NCBI GenBank assembly: GCA_017461765.1
Contig: JAFTXO010000021.1
Location: 1-48,794, forward strand
Direction: 5' to 3'
Length of the DNA: 48,794 nt
Source of the DNA: Clostridia bacterium
Lineage (GTDB): Bacteria; Bacillota; Clostridia; Oscillospirales; CAG-272
This document shows positions 32,182 through 40,556 of the stretch, piece by piece (within the stretch, counting starts at the first letter, position 1; each line of letters opens with the position of its first letter). Both the position numbers and the translations under genes were made by a program. The notes under the pieces were generated by a model that ran no database searches, was not told the origin of the DNA, and saw nothing but the letters and a program-made list of their open reading frames with translations.

Positions 32182-33056
32182 ATAAGCTCTATTTTTATAG
32201 TATTTGAATATGAGTAGCCGGACGGAAGATGTAGCATATCCTTCTTCGTTTCAAGCTCATCAATTACACCGTCCTTTGCAGGGATTGAAAGCCATGGCTC
32301 GATACAGATATACGGCGCGTCGCTCTTGGGCTTATGCCAGAGTCCGAGGTATTTCATATTCGGGTAAGTCATAACGACACTTCTTTCAGATTTTCGTGAT
32401 TTTAACGACACTTTCTTTGCTATATTGTAAAGGAAGATGGCGTCATTATCAAAAAGATCATGCTTAAGATCTATTGTATGCGTCCTTGTGCCGCCAAACA
32501 GCTTATCGTTTTCCGTGCAAAGACATCTTTCGGAAAAATCGACCTGATATGCTTGCGAGGGAGCGTCAAGCTCTATATAATAATCCTCGAATTTTTCGCC
32601 CTTGGTGAGCGGAACATTGAATGCGGGATGCGCACCGACTGCAAATATAAGCTCCTTATTATCCGTGTTTTTAACTCCGAAGCTCATAAGGATAGCATTA
32701 TTTTCAAGCTTATAGGTAATCTTCAGTTCAAAATCAAAGGGGTAGTTTTCCCTTATTTCAGCATTAGATCTTAAAACGAGAGTTATCGATGAGGCAGAAG
32801 CGCTTTGAAGCTCAAATGTGCTTTGTCTTGCAAATCCGTGTCCGCCAAGCGAATATGTTTTTCCTGCGTATGTATATTTTCCGTCACAAAGACGTCCGCA
32901 GATCGGAAACATAATGGGCGAGTGTCCTGTCCAATATTTTTCATCTCCGTACCAGATAAATTCACAACCGTCTTTTTTCGAAACGGCAGAAACAATTTCA
33001 GCACCAAGATCAGATATCTTGACCTTTAAAAGTTCATTTTCAATAGAATAGATCAT
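32178..33056 (-). CDS. Aldose 1-epimerase (galactose mutarotase)-like protein, LacX type
   Basis: A 292-residue beta-sandwich protein of the galactose mutarotase superfamily, closest to the LacX/YeaD group. Visible motifs are DLGAEIVSAVSKKDGCEFIWYGD at the N-terminus, GHSPIMFPICGRL, GGHGFARQSTF (active-site His), VGAHPAFNVPL (second active-site His) and CIEPW near the end. It interconverts alpha and beta anomers of hexoses or related sugars. It is the first gene of a two-gene operon; the promoter is not clear-cut (TTGCAA near 33128 with AT-rich -10 candidates). Confidence 0.87.
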   Translation of the reverse strand: MIYSIENELLKVKISDLGAEIVSAVSKKDGCEFIWYGDEKYWTGHSPIMFPICGRLCDGKYTYAGKTYSLGGHGFARQSTFELQSASASSITLVLRSNAEIRENYPFDFELKITYKLENNAILMSFGVKNTDNKELIFAVGAHPAFNVPLTKGEKFEDYYIELDAPSQAYQVDFSERCLCTENDKLFGGTRTHTIDLKHDLFDNDAIFLYNIAKKVSLKSRKSERSVVMTYPNMKYLGLWHKPKSDAPYICIEPWLSIPAKDGVIDELETKKDMLHLPSGYSYSNTIKIELI

Positions 33057-33143
33057 TTTTGCTCCTCTCAGCCAAAAAAATTCAAGGCATATGTTTTTAT
33101 ATATAATATTTTATCATATTTTTGCAAAAAAATCAACAGGGTC

Positions 33144-33172
33144 TTGCTTTGGAGTTTTTTATATGATAAAAT
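33144..33172 (+). promoter_or_regulatory. Promoter of the radical SAM gene
   Basis: TTGCTT (33144-33149), 17 bases, TAAAAT (33167-33172), 19 bases before the ATG. Confidence 0.5.
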
Positions 33173-33191
33173 ATCGAAAAGAGGTGTTATT

Positions 33192-34145
33192 ATGGCAAAT
33201 ATAGTTCTTACAAACAGATGCAATCTCAAATGTCCTTATTGCTTTGCTTCCGATTTCACATCGTGCGAAAGTGAGGATATGTCTTTAGATAACTTTATGA
33301 AGGCGCTTGATTTTTCAGCACCTGACGGCTCTGTCGGTCTTATAGGCGGTGAGCCGTTGATTTATAAAAACATCGACACTGTACTCGGAATTTTAAAAAA
33401 CGATCCGCGTTTTTTGCGTATCAATATCTATACAAACGGAGTTTTTATCGACAGATGTATCAATCAGCTTACCGATCATAGATTTCATATCCTTATAAAT
33501 GTTAATTCGAGCGAGGATATCGGAATTTCCGCTTTTGAAAAAACGGACAAAAACATCGCCCTTCTTTGTGAAAGGGGTATGCACGATCACATAACGCTCG
33601 GTATAAACATATATAAAGAGGCTCAGGATTTTTCGGAGTTTCTTAATCTTACTCAAAAATACTCATTTGACAGAATAAGAGTATGCGTCACTATACCGAA
33701 AAACCGCGAGGAGTGTGCGCAAAATTACTTTTTGAGAATGAAAAAGGCTATGTTCTCGCTTTATGAAAGGCTTTACAAATCAGGCATTGCGCCATGCTAC
33801 GATTGCAACGTGATCCCGTCATGTATATACACAAGCGAGGAAAAATCCTTCCTTTTGAAAATGCCATACATATCACAAAGAGAACGCTCACTTTTGCTTG
33901 GAGAAGCGTGCGTTTGCTCTCCGATAATTGATATATATCCCGATCTTACCGCTACAAGATGCTTCGGATGCTCAAGCGAGGCAAGGGCGAATATTCTTGA
34001 TTTTGAAAGCATAAACGATCTTAAAAATTATTTCTTTATGTGGGTAGACTCCAAAAAAGTACATACACTCTCCCGCCCCGAATGTAAGGATTGCTATAAA
34101 TTCAATACCTTTGCTTGCTTTGGCGGTTGTCTTTGCTATAAATAA
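33192..34145 (+). CDS. Radical SAM protein with Cys-rich C-terminus (SPASM-like)
   Basis: A 317-residue radical SAM enzyme. The CxxxCxxC cluster motif is at residues 10-17 (RCNLKCPYC), then a SAM-binding GGEPL segment (VGLIGGEPLIY). The C-terminal third carries about ten cysteines (CVCSPI, RCFGCSS, CKDCYKF, CFGGCLCYK), the pattern of SPASM-type auxiliary Fe-S clusters found in peptide-modifying enzymes and anaerobic sulfatase maturases. ATG 33192 is chosen over 33144 because GAGG precedes it and the longer start lies on the promoter. It is a lone gene; no precursor peptide or sulfatase lies beside it, so the substrate is open. Confidence 0.85.
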   Translation: MANIVLTNRCNLKCPYCFASDFTSCESEDMSLDNFMKALDFSAPDGSVGLIGGEPLIYKNIDTVLGILKNDPRFLRINIYTNGVFIDRCINQLTDHRFHILINVNSSEDIGISAFEKTDKNIALLCERGMHDHITLGINIYKEAQDFSEFLNLTQKYSFDRIRVCVTIPKNREECAQNYFLRMKKAMFSLYERLYKSGIAPCYDCNVIPSCIYTSEEKSFLLKMPYISQRERSLLLGEACVCSPIIDIYPDLTATRCFGCSSEARANILDFESINDLKNYFFMWVDSKKVHTLSRPECKDCYKFNTFACFGGCLCYK

Positions 34146-34150
34146 TCATA

Positions 34151-34176
34151 ACTACCTGCACTGTGGTGGTTTTTTA
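34151..34176 (+). terminator. Weak terminator after the radical SAM gene
   Basis: CTACC and GGTGG pair (one G-T) around TGCACTGT, followed by six T. Confidence 0.5.
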
Positions 34177-34182
34177 CAATCA

Positions 34183-34218
34183 AAACACGGAAATCTAAAA
34201 TCGGATTTCCGTGTTTTT
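34183..34218. terminator. Terminator between convergent radical SAM and P-type ATPase genes
   Basis: AAAACACGGAAATC pairs with GATTTCCGTGTTTT around TAAAATCG, then T-rich sequence. Confidence 0.85.
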
Positions 34219-34223
34219 AATTA

Positions 34224-36056
34224 TTAAAATCTACCTGCAAGGAATGCGATAGCTATTGCTACTACAAGTATTCCGACGTCAGATATGATCGCCGCTATCA
34301 TAGGCACAAGTCCAAGCGCGCTGAGTACGAGCATTACTGCCTTTATAAGTATAGACATCACTATACATCCGATAACGCTTCGCTTTGTTCGTTTTGCTAT
34401 TTTTATAGAAAGAGGAACTTTTGCTATATCGTCATCCATCACAACTACATCACTTAACTCAACTGCGCTGTCAGAGCCGAGCGCACCCATTGCAATTCCA
34501 ACATCAGCTGCCGCTACTGACGGAGTATCGTTTATTCCGTCTCCGCAATAAGCAACCGTTCCTTTTTTGTCCTTTTTATCAACGAGTGCTTTAATCATTT
34601 CAAGCTTTTTCTCGGGAAGAAGCTCACCGTAATAATCGTCAGCCAACACGCTTTTAGCTATCGATCTTACCTTGCTCTTCTTATCACCGCTTAAAATGAT
34701 CTTTTTGTTAATATTGAGATTTGCAAGCTGCTCAAACGCGATCTTTGCATTTGGCTTAAGCTCATCGCCCATAAGTATTGAGCCTATATATTTACCGTCT
34801 ACGGAAACATGAATATTTCCGTGAGCCTCCTTGGGAGCATTTGCGAATTCCTTTTTACCAGCCTTTATATGTCCATATCTGCTGTCACATTCTATGCCTT
34901 CGCCTACGGTTTCGTGATAATTTTCACCGTTTTCGGCAATTATATTGAATTTTTTGCTTTCCTCTATTATAGAAACGGCAATAGGATGATTTGACTTACA
35001 TTCCGCAATGCAAGCGCAGGTCATAAGATAAACCTTTTCGTATCCCGGTGCTGTCTCGATCTTGGTTACGTTAAGCTCTGCTCTTGTGATAGTTCCTGTT
35101 TTATCAAATGCTACCGTATCTACCTTGGCAAGCTTATCTATCACGCTTGAGCCTTTTATCAGTATTCCCTTTCTTGATGCATATCCGATACCGCAGAAAT
35201 ATGCAAGCGGAACAGAAATAACTATGGCACAGGGACATGATATTGCAAGCATTGAAAGAGCTTTATATATCCACGAGCCGAAATCGTATCCGTCAAAAAG
35301 CGGCGGAATAACAGCTATGAAAAGTGCCAACAGAATAACTATCGGTGTGTAGAATTTTGCGAACACCTTTATAAATTTTTCGCTCTTGGTCTTTCTTTCG
35401 AGCGCATTTTTGGAAAGATCTATTATTCTTTGAGCGGCGCTTTTATCAGCCTCTCTTTTAACCTTTACGTAAATGATGCTCTCACAGTTTAATGAGCCTG
35501 CCAAAACCTCACTTCCGTTTCTCACGGTAACAGGAGTGCTCTCACCTGTAATAACAGATGCGTCGATGCTTCCGACGGAATCTACTACATTGCCGTCAAG
35601 AGCGATACGTTCGCCCGAGCGCACCTCGATTATTTCGCCAATACCGATCAAGGAAGCTTCCTTTACCTCGCCGGAGCGAAGTCTTGCCTTATCGGGACGA
35701 ATATCTATGAGCGCTTCAAGGGAGCGCTTTGATGCGTCAGCTGCAACATCCTCAAATATCTCTCCTACGGTGTAAAGGATGAGAACCGCACAGCCCTCAA
35801 AAAACTCCATTATCAGAAAAGCGCCGATCGAGGTCACGGTCATAAGCATTTTTTCGCTTATCCCTTCTCCCCTTAAAGCTTCCTTTATTGCGCTGAATAT
35901 TATCTCATAGCCTATTATTATGTATGATACGAAAAAAGCAAGGGTTGAAATTGTGATATTGTCAAGACCTTCAAAAACAAGTCCGAGTATAGCCAAAACA
36001 ACGGATGCTACGATCCTTATAATCCCGATTTTATGTTCTGACAATATGTTTTTCAT
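34224..36056 (-). CDS. Heavy-metal exporting P1B-type ATPase (Zn/Cd type)
   Basis: A 610-residue P1B ATPase that pumps soft metal ions out of the cell. The metal-site motif CPC (274-276) lies in membrane helix 6, TGES (170-173) in the actuator domain, DKTGT with phosphorylated D318, the HP motif in CKSNHPIAVS, and the hinge GDGINDTPSVAAADVGIAMG. It has no N-terminal heavy-metal-associated domain: the protein starts at the first membrane helices. Together with an alpha-5-type SmtB/CzrA regulator just upstream (6-base gap), Zn2+ is the likeliest substrate and Cd2+ or Pb2+ possible. Confidence 0.92.
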   Translation of the reverse strand: MKNILSEHKIGIIRIVASVVLAILGLVFEGLDNITISTLAFFVSYIIIGYEIIFSAIKEALRGEGISEKMLMTVTSIGAFLIMEFFEGCAVLILYTVGEIFEDVAADASKRSLEALIDIRPDKARLRSGEVKEASLIGIGEIIEVRSGERIALDGNVVDSVGSIDASVITGESTPVTVRNGSEVLAGSLNCESIIYVKVKREADKSAAQRIIDLSKNALERKTKSEKFIKVFAKFYTPIVILLALFIAVIPPLFDGYDFGSWIYKALSMLAISCPCAIVISVPLAYFCGIGYASRKGILIKGSSVIDKLAKVDTVAFDKTGTITRAELNVTKIETAPGYEKVYLMTCACIAECKSNHPIAVSIIEESKKFNIIAENGENYHETVGEGIECDSRYGHIKAGKKEFANAPKEAHGNIHVSVDGKYIGSILMGDELKPNAKIAFEQLANLNINKKIILSGDKKSKVRSIAKSVLADDYYGELLPEKKLEMIKALVDKKDKKGTVAYCGDGINDTPSVAAADVGIAMGALGSDSAVELSDVVVMDDDIAKVPLSIKIAKRTKRSVIGCIVMSILIKAVMLVLSALGLVPMIAAIISDVGILVVAIAIAFLAGRF

Positions 36057-36062
36057 CTCTTC

Positions 36063-36389
36063 TTACTCCGTTAAATGTTGCATTCCGCAATCGATCATTG
36101 TACGGACATGAGCGTCAGCTAACGAATATACTATCGTTTTGCCGTCTCTTCTTGATTTTACGAGTCCTCCTGTTTTGAGTACGCGAAGCTGATGAGAAAC
36201 TGCGGATTGTGTGATCTCAAGAAATTCTGAGATATCACCCACGCACATCTCACTTTGTGTAAGAGCTACTAAGATCTTCACTCTTGTTGCGTCTGCGAAC
36301 ACCTTATAAAGATCCGCAAGTGCGTCAAGTACCTCGTTACTGCGTGCAATCGCTTCCTTAATCTTTGAAATTGAGTTCTTGTTATCCAT
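36063..36389 (-). CDS. ArsR/SmtB-family zinc-responsive repressor
   Basis: A 108-residue winged-helix repressor. The recognition helix is in ISEFLEITQSAVSHQLRVLK and the wing RRDGKTIVYSLAD. The C-terminal helix has the complete alpha-5 metal site D92-x-H94-x10-H105-x2-E108, the signature of zinc sensors such as SmtB and CzrA; the alpha-3 site is not the CxC of CadC. ATG 36389 has a GGGGG ribosome site and is preferred to 36422, which would lie in the operator. Apo-protein should bind 36421-36440 and leave it when zinc binds, inducing the ATPase. Confidence 0.92.
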   Translation of the reverse strand: MDNKNSISKIKEAIARSNEVLDALADLYKVFADATRVKILVALTQSEMCVGDISEFLEITQSAVSHQLRVLKTGGLVKSRRDGKTIVYSLADAHVRTMIDCGMQHLTE

Positions 36390-36420
36390 ATTATACCCCC
36401 TATTTGCACTCCAAAATAAC

Positions 36421-36440
36421 ATATGAACATTTATTCATAT
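36421..36440. promoter_or_regulatory. ArsR/SmtB operator
   Basis: ATATGAA (36421-36427), 6 bases, TTCATAT (36434-36440): a perfect inverted repeat of the known SmtB/CzrA/CadC operator type. It lies directly after the -10 box, over the transcription start. Confidence 0.88.
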
Positions 36441-36444
36441 TTTC

Positions 36445-36473
36445 ATTATAAACTATGATATATTTTTTGTCAA
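36445..36473 (-). promoter_or_regulatory. Perfect consensus promoter of the zinc-efflux operon
   Basis: TTGACA (36473-36468), 17 bases, TATAAT (36450-36445) on the minus strand. A strong promoter under operator control. Confidence 0.9.
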
Positions 36474-36510
36474 GAGCTTTTTATCTTTTTTTCTTAATTT
36501 TTTAAAAGTA

Positions 36511-36539
36511 TTGACTTTTTTATATCTTATTGATAAAAT
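36511..36539 (+). promoter_or_regulatory. Promoter of the GH78 gene
   Basis: TTGACT (36511-36516), 17 bases, TAAAAT (36534-36539), 42 bases before the ATG. Confidence 0.7.
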
Positions 36540-36581
36540 TAAAGTATATATTATTTTCAGTATATAAAAGGAGACCGCAAT

Positions 36582-38714
36582 ATGTTAAACTCAGCAAAAT
36601 GGATTTCTTATCCTAACGACACACAATTTGACTCCCCGCTTTTTAAAAAAGATTTTTCTCTTAAGAGCGAGATCAAAAAAGCTACTCTGACCATTACCTC
36701 TCTCGGATGCTACTATGCCACAATAAACGGCAAAAGAGTCGGCAGCTTTATTTTAGCTCCCGGCTGCACCTCAAGAAAAAGAGTTCAGGTTCAAAGCTAC
36801 GATATAACCTCTATGCTATCAGCCGACAACACAATTGAGGTTCAGATTTCCGAGGGCTGGTTCAAGGGAAGAATAAACTGGCGTAACAATCAGGAATTTA
36901 AGGATCTTGTAAAATCTCTCATTGCAGAGATCGAGATTGTATATAAAAACGGCGAAAAGGAAACCGTTGTAACCGACGAGAGCTGGAATGTAAAAAAGAG
37001 CATTTCGTCTATGGTTGATTTTTACGATGGAGAGATCGTCGATGCAAACCTTGACAGCGAGCTTGTAAAGGTTCAAGTAAACGATTACGATAAAGGCCGT
37101 CTTGTTAAGCAGCAAGGCCCTTATGTTGTTGAGCAGGAAACGATCCGCGCTATAAGCATCTTCAAGACTCCCAAGGGTGAGACGGTAATCGACTTCGGTC
37201 AAAACCTCACGGGATATTTTGAAATTTCCGTTAATGCCAAAAAGGGAGATAAGGTATCGCTTTCATTTGCCGAGGTTCTTGACAAGGAAGGCAACTTCTA
37301 CACAGAAAACTACCGCTCCGCAAAGGCTCAGTTTGAGTATACCTGTAAGGACGGCTATCAAACATACAAGCCCACGCTTACATTCTGGGGTTACAGATAT
37401 ATAAGAGTCAACTCCTTCCCCTGTGAGCTCACCGAGGAAAGCGTTAAGGCGATCATTCTTCATTCCGATATCAAGCGTACAGGCTATCTTACATCATCCG
37501 ATCCCATGCTCAACAAGCTCTTCAAAAATATAATCTGGGGTCAAAAGGGCAACTTTCTCGATATTCCCACAGACTGTCCTCAAAGAGATGAGAGAATGGG
37601 CTGGACGGGCGATGCTGAGGTATTCGTAAAAACGGCTTCTTACAACTACGATGTTGAAAAATTCTTTGAAAAGTGGCTTACCGACTTGGCACTCGATCAA
37701 TTCCCCAACGGAGGTATTCCGCACGTTGTTCCTCAATTCTGGGGAGATGATCCTTCAAGTGCTGCTTGGGCTGATGCCGCTACTATCTGTCCTTGGCAGA
37801 TCTATCTTACATACGGAAACCGTGACATTTTGAAGCGTCAGTATTCCTCAATGTGCAAATATCTTAAATATATTGCAAAGATAAGCAAGAACAGATATCT
37901 TTGGACAGGCTGCGGTCACTTTGGAGATTGGCTTGGTCTTGATGCTCCCGCAGGAAGCTACAAGGGCTCTTCAAATGAGGATTTCATAGCTTCTGTATAC
38001 TATGCTTACTCGACCTTACTCGTTGTAAAGATCGGTAAGATCATTGGAAAAAACACAGAAAAACACGAGGAGCTTTATAATAAGATCGTAGCAAAAATAA
38101 GAAAGACATTCAAAAAATACAAAACGCAGACCGAGTGCGTTCTCGCGCTTTACTTCGATATTGCTGAGGACAAGGCTTCGGTTGCAAAGCAGCTTGCCGA
38201 TATGATCGTTGCAAACGGCACAAGACTTCAGACAGGCTTCGTTGGCACGCCGTATCTCCTTCACGCTCTTTCTCAGAACGGATACAGTGAGCTTGCGTAC
38301 GATCTTTTGCTTCAGGATGCTTTCCCGTCATGGCTCTATTCCGTTAAATGCGGTGCGACTACAATTTGGGAGCACTGGGACGGCAGAAACGAAAACGGCG
38401 ATTTCTGGTCCAAGGATATGAACTCCTTCAACCACTACGCATACGGAAGCGTTGCGGATTGGGTATACGGCGTTGCTTGCGGTATTCAAACGGTTGAGGA
38501 TAAGCCGGGCTTTGAAGAAATCGTTATTGCTCCTGTTCCGACTGATAAGCTCGATCATCTTTGCGCATCTATCGAAACAAGACGCGGTCTTGTAAGCTCC
38601 AAGTGGTATCACGAAAACGGCAAGATAAGATACGAGATAACAACTCCGTCAAAAACCAAGATCGTTATCGATGGAAAAGAATACAATGTTGAAAAAGGAA
38701 CTTACATTTTCTAA
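36582..38714 (+). CDS. GH78 alpha-L-rhamnosidase
   Basis: A 710-residue glycoside hydrolase family 78 enzyme that releases terminal rhamnose from plant glycosides, pectic side chains or flavonoids. N-terminal beta domains (about 1-300: LTITSLGCYYATINGKRVG, TPKGETVIDFGQNLTGYF) lead to the alpha/alpha barrel with DIPTDCPQRDERMGWTGDAEV, which carries the catalytic Asp and Glu residues, and later IWEHWDG and FNHYAYGSVADWVYG. The C-terminal beta domain ends the protein. There is no signal peptide, so it acts on imported oligosaccharides. Ribosome site AAAGGAG. The mnmA start codon directly abuts its stop. Confidence 0.94.
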   Translation: MLNSAKWISYPNDTQFDSPLFKKDFSLKSEIKKATLTITSLGCYYATINGKRVGSFILAPGCTSRKRVQVQSYDITSMLSADNTIEVQISEGWFKGRINWRNNQEFKDLVKSLIAEIEIVYKNGEKETVVTDESWNVKKSISSMVDFYDGEIVDANLDSELVKVQVNDYDKGRLVKQQGPYVVEQETIRAISIFKTPKGETVIDFGQNLTGYFEISVNAKKGDKVSLSFAEVLDKEGNFYTENYRSAKAQFEYTCKDGYQTYKPTLTFWGYRYIRVNSFPCELTEESVKAIILHSDIKRTGYLTSSDPMLNKLFKNIIWGQKGNFLDIPTDCPQRDERMGWTGDAEVFVKTASYNYDVEKFFEKWLTDLALDQFPNGGIPHVVPQFWGDDPSSAAWADAATICPWQIYLTYGNRDILKRQYSSMCKYLKYIAKISKNRYLWTGCGHFGDWLGLDAPAGSYKGSSNEDFIASVYYAYSTLLVVKIGKIIGKNTEKHEELYNKIVAKIRKTFKKYKTQTECVLALYFDIAEDKASVAKQLADMIVANGTRLQTGFVGTPYLLHALSQNGYSELAYDLLLQDAFPSWLYSVKCGATTIWEHWDGRNENGDFWSKDMNSFNHYAYGSVADWVYGVACGIQTVEDKPGFEEIVIAPVPTDKLDHLCASIETRRGLVSSKWYHENGKIRYEITTPSKTKIVIDGKEYNVEKGTYIF

Positions 38715-39776
38715 ATGAATAAGACTTTGGTTGCAATCAGCGGAGGAGTTGACTCCTCCGCTGCACTGCTGATACTAAAAAATGCAGGCTACGACCTGCA
38801 CGGTGTGACGATGAAGCTTCACTCAGAAAAAGACATTTACGAAAACGGCTGTCTTACAACGAAGGATATCGAGGACGCAAGAAATGTTTGTCAAAAGCTC
38901 GGTGTGTCTTACGAGGTGGTTGATTTCTCCAATGACTTTGAAAAATACGTTATTCTTCCGTTTATATCATCTTACGAAAACGGCGCTACTCCTAATCCAT
39001 GTATTGAATGCAATTTTCATTTAAAGTTTGACAAGCTCTTTGAATATGGCAGAGCTATGGGATATGAAAATATAGCCACCGGTCACTATGCGCGTATCGA
39101 ATTTGATGAAAAATACGGGCGGAAGGTATTAAAAAAAGCCGCTTTTACGGCTAAGGATCAAAGCTACGTGCTTTTCCGTCTTTCGCGCGAGCAGATTGAG
39201 CATACTTTCTTTCCTTTAGGAAATATAACAAAAGAGAAAGCGCGTGAGCTTGCAAGGGACGCGGGACTTGATGTCAGTTCAAAAAAAGAAAGTCAGGATA
39301 TCTGCTTCATTCCCGACGGAGATTATGCTTCATTTATCGAAAAATACACTAAAAAAGCATACCCCTGCGGGGATTTTATCCGAAAGGACGGAAAATTTCT
39401 CGGCAAGCACAAGGGCATAATACGGTACACGATCGGTCAGCGAAAGGGTCTTGGACTTGCGCTTGATCATTCAATGTACGTTTGCAAAAAGGATATTGAA
39501 AAAAACGAGGTCATAATCGGTGATAACGAGGATCTTTTTTCAAAGGAGCTTTGGGCTGACAATGTAAACCTCAGCGCTATTGACAGTATCGACACTTCCA
39601 TGCGTCTTTTTGCAAAAATAAGATACAAGCAAGAGGAAAAGGCGGCGAGCGTGACTATGGAAAACGGTCTTTTGCACGTTGTTTTCGACGAACCTCAAAG
39701 AGCCATATGCAAGGGACAGAGTGTCGTTTTATACGACGGTGATACGGTAATCGGCGGCGGAACGATCTGTAATTGA
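38715..39776 (+). CDS. mnmA: tRNA 2-thiouridylase MnmA
   Basis: A 353-residue enzyme that puts sulfur on U34 of Lys, Glu and Gln tRNAs. The PP-loop ATP site is ISGGVDSSAALL (8-19). The catalytic cysteines are in TPNPCIECN and SQDICFIPDGDY. The tRNA-binding and beta-barrel C-terminal parts are complete (YTIGQRKGLG, RYKQEEKAA). The ATG follows the GH78 stop with no gap, so translation is probably coupled although the pathways are unrelated. A ribosome site lies within the GH78 end (AAAAGGAA). Confidence 0.96.
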   Translation: MNKTLVAISGGVDSSAALLILKNAGYDLHGVTMKLHSEKDIYENGCLTTKDIEDARNVCQKLGVSYEVVDFSNDFEKYVILPFISSYENGATPNPCIECNFHLKFDKLFEYGRAMGYENIATGHYARIEFDEKYGRKVLKKAAFTAKDQSYVLFRLSREQIEHTFFPLGNITKEKARELARDAGLDVSSKKESQDICFIPDGDYASFIEKYTKKAYPCGDFIRKDGKFLGKHKGIIRYTIGQRKGLGLALDHSMYVCKKDIEKNEVIIGDNEDLFSKELWADNVNLSAIDSIDTSMRLFAKIRYKQEEKAASVTMENGLLHVVFDEPQRAICKGQSVVLYDGDTVIGGGTICN

Positions 39777-39806
39777 AGATAACCTCATTACGTCAAAACA
39801 CGCGCA

Positions 39807-40085
39807 TCACATATACGGAAGACACGTTTTGCACGAAACATAACCGCATTCCCGCATAAAATCAAGATCCGTCACAAGCTTTTTGTTTTCACTTGGGATA
39901 GTGTGAGTATATTTACAGTAGGGTGTGTGGAATTTTTGCTCCCGTGTATCCGCTATGTATTCTGTAAATTCGGAGGTGTGCTCGGTATTTATATCGTTTA
40001 CCGTGTCGTTTTCTATCACGGTTTCATCAGAGCATGAAATCATAAAAATCGCACACAGGGTGAGCAATATCACTATTCTTTTCAT
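39807..40085 (-). CDS. Small lipoprotein with an Ada-like zinc-binding motif
   Basis: A 92-residue protein with a lipoprotein signal peptide (MKRIVILLTLCAIF, lipobox MISC with Cys18), an acidic Thr/Asn/Glu-rich linker, and a C-terminal motif FHTPYCKYTHTIP...CGYVSCKTCLPYM. The spacing His-x3-Cys...Cys-x2-Cys resembles the zinc-binding domain of Ada and similar small modules found at the ends of many Clostridia surface proteins. It probably binds zinc at the outer membrane face; no enzyme function is visible. Promoter at 40121-40149; convergent with mnmA. Confidence 0.75.
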   Translation of the reverse strand: MKRIVILLTLCAIFMISCSDETVIENDTVNDINTEHTSEFTEYIADTREQKFHTPYCKYTHTIPSENKKLVTDLDFMRECGYVSCKTCLPYM

Positions 40086-40120
40086 TTGAGCGCCTCCGTT
40101 TCAATATTCTTCATAAAAAC

Positions 40121-40149
40121 ATTTTAACATTTTTAAAGAGGATTTTCAA
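40121..40149 (-). promoter_or_regulatory. Promoter of the small lipoprotein gene
   Basis: TTGAAA (40149-40144), 17 bases, TAAAAT (40126-40121) on the minus strand; it overlaps the ribosome site of the DUF896 gene. Confidence 0.65.
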
Positions 40150-40151
40150 CC

Positions 40152-40370
40152 GTGGAAAAAGAAAAAATAGAAAGAATAAATTTTCTCGCAAGAAAGCAAC
40201 GTGAAAGCGGTCTTACCGACGAGGAAAAGGCTGAGCAGGCGGCGCTACGAGAGGAGTATATTTTAGGGTTTCGCGCTTCTATTCGCGGAATTATGGATAA
40301 TACCTATATCCAATACCCCGACGGCACTAAAAAGAAGGTGCAAAGGGGTAAGCCTCCTACAAAGCATTGA
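40152..40370 (+). CDS. DUF896-family protein (YnzC-like)
   Basis: A 72-residue helical protein matching DUF896 (YnzC/YmcE-like): KIERINFLARKQRESGLTDEEKAEQAALREEYI, then FRASIRGIMDNTYIQYPDGTKKK. The family is widespread in Firmicutes and its function is unsettled, though some members are SOS-linked. The start is GTG at 40152 with AAAGAGG about 10 bases upstream. It has its own terminator. Confidence 0.9.
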   Translation: MEKEKIERINFLARKQRESGLTDEEKAEQAALREEYILGFRASIRGIMDNTYIQYPDGTKKKVQRGKPPTKH

Positions 40371-40379
40371 TCTATAATC

Positions 40380-40415
40380 AAAGGATCTTATTTTTTTGTA
40401 AGATCCTTTTTATTT
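40380..40415 (+). terminator. Terminator after the DUF896 gene
   Basis: AAAGGATCTTA pairs with TAAGATCCTTT around a T-rich loop, followed by TTATTTTT. Confidence 0.85.
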
Positions 40416-40495
40416 TTGAACTTTGAAATGCAAAATTCTTATTATTTTTCGTTATTTTGTTTATAATTATTTTAAAAAATATTTTTCCCTTTGCC

Positions 40496-40524
40496 TTGAT
40501 TTAAAACTTATTGTATGGTAAAAT
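40496..40524 (+). promoter_or_regulatory. Promoter of the topB operon
   Basis: TTGATT (40496-40501), 17 bases, TAAAAT (40519-40524), 32 bases before the topB ATG. Confidence 0.65.
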
Positions 40525-40556
40525 GGATTTACTGTCATCAAAAGGAGGCTTGATCT

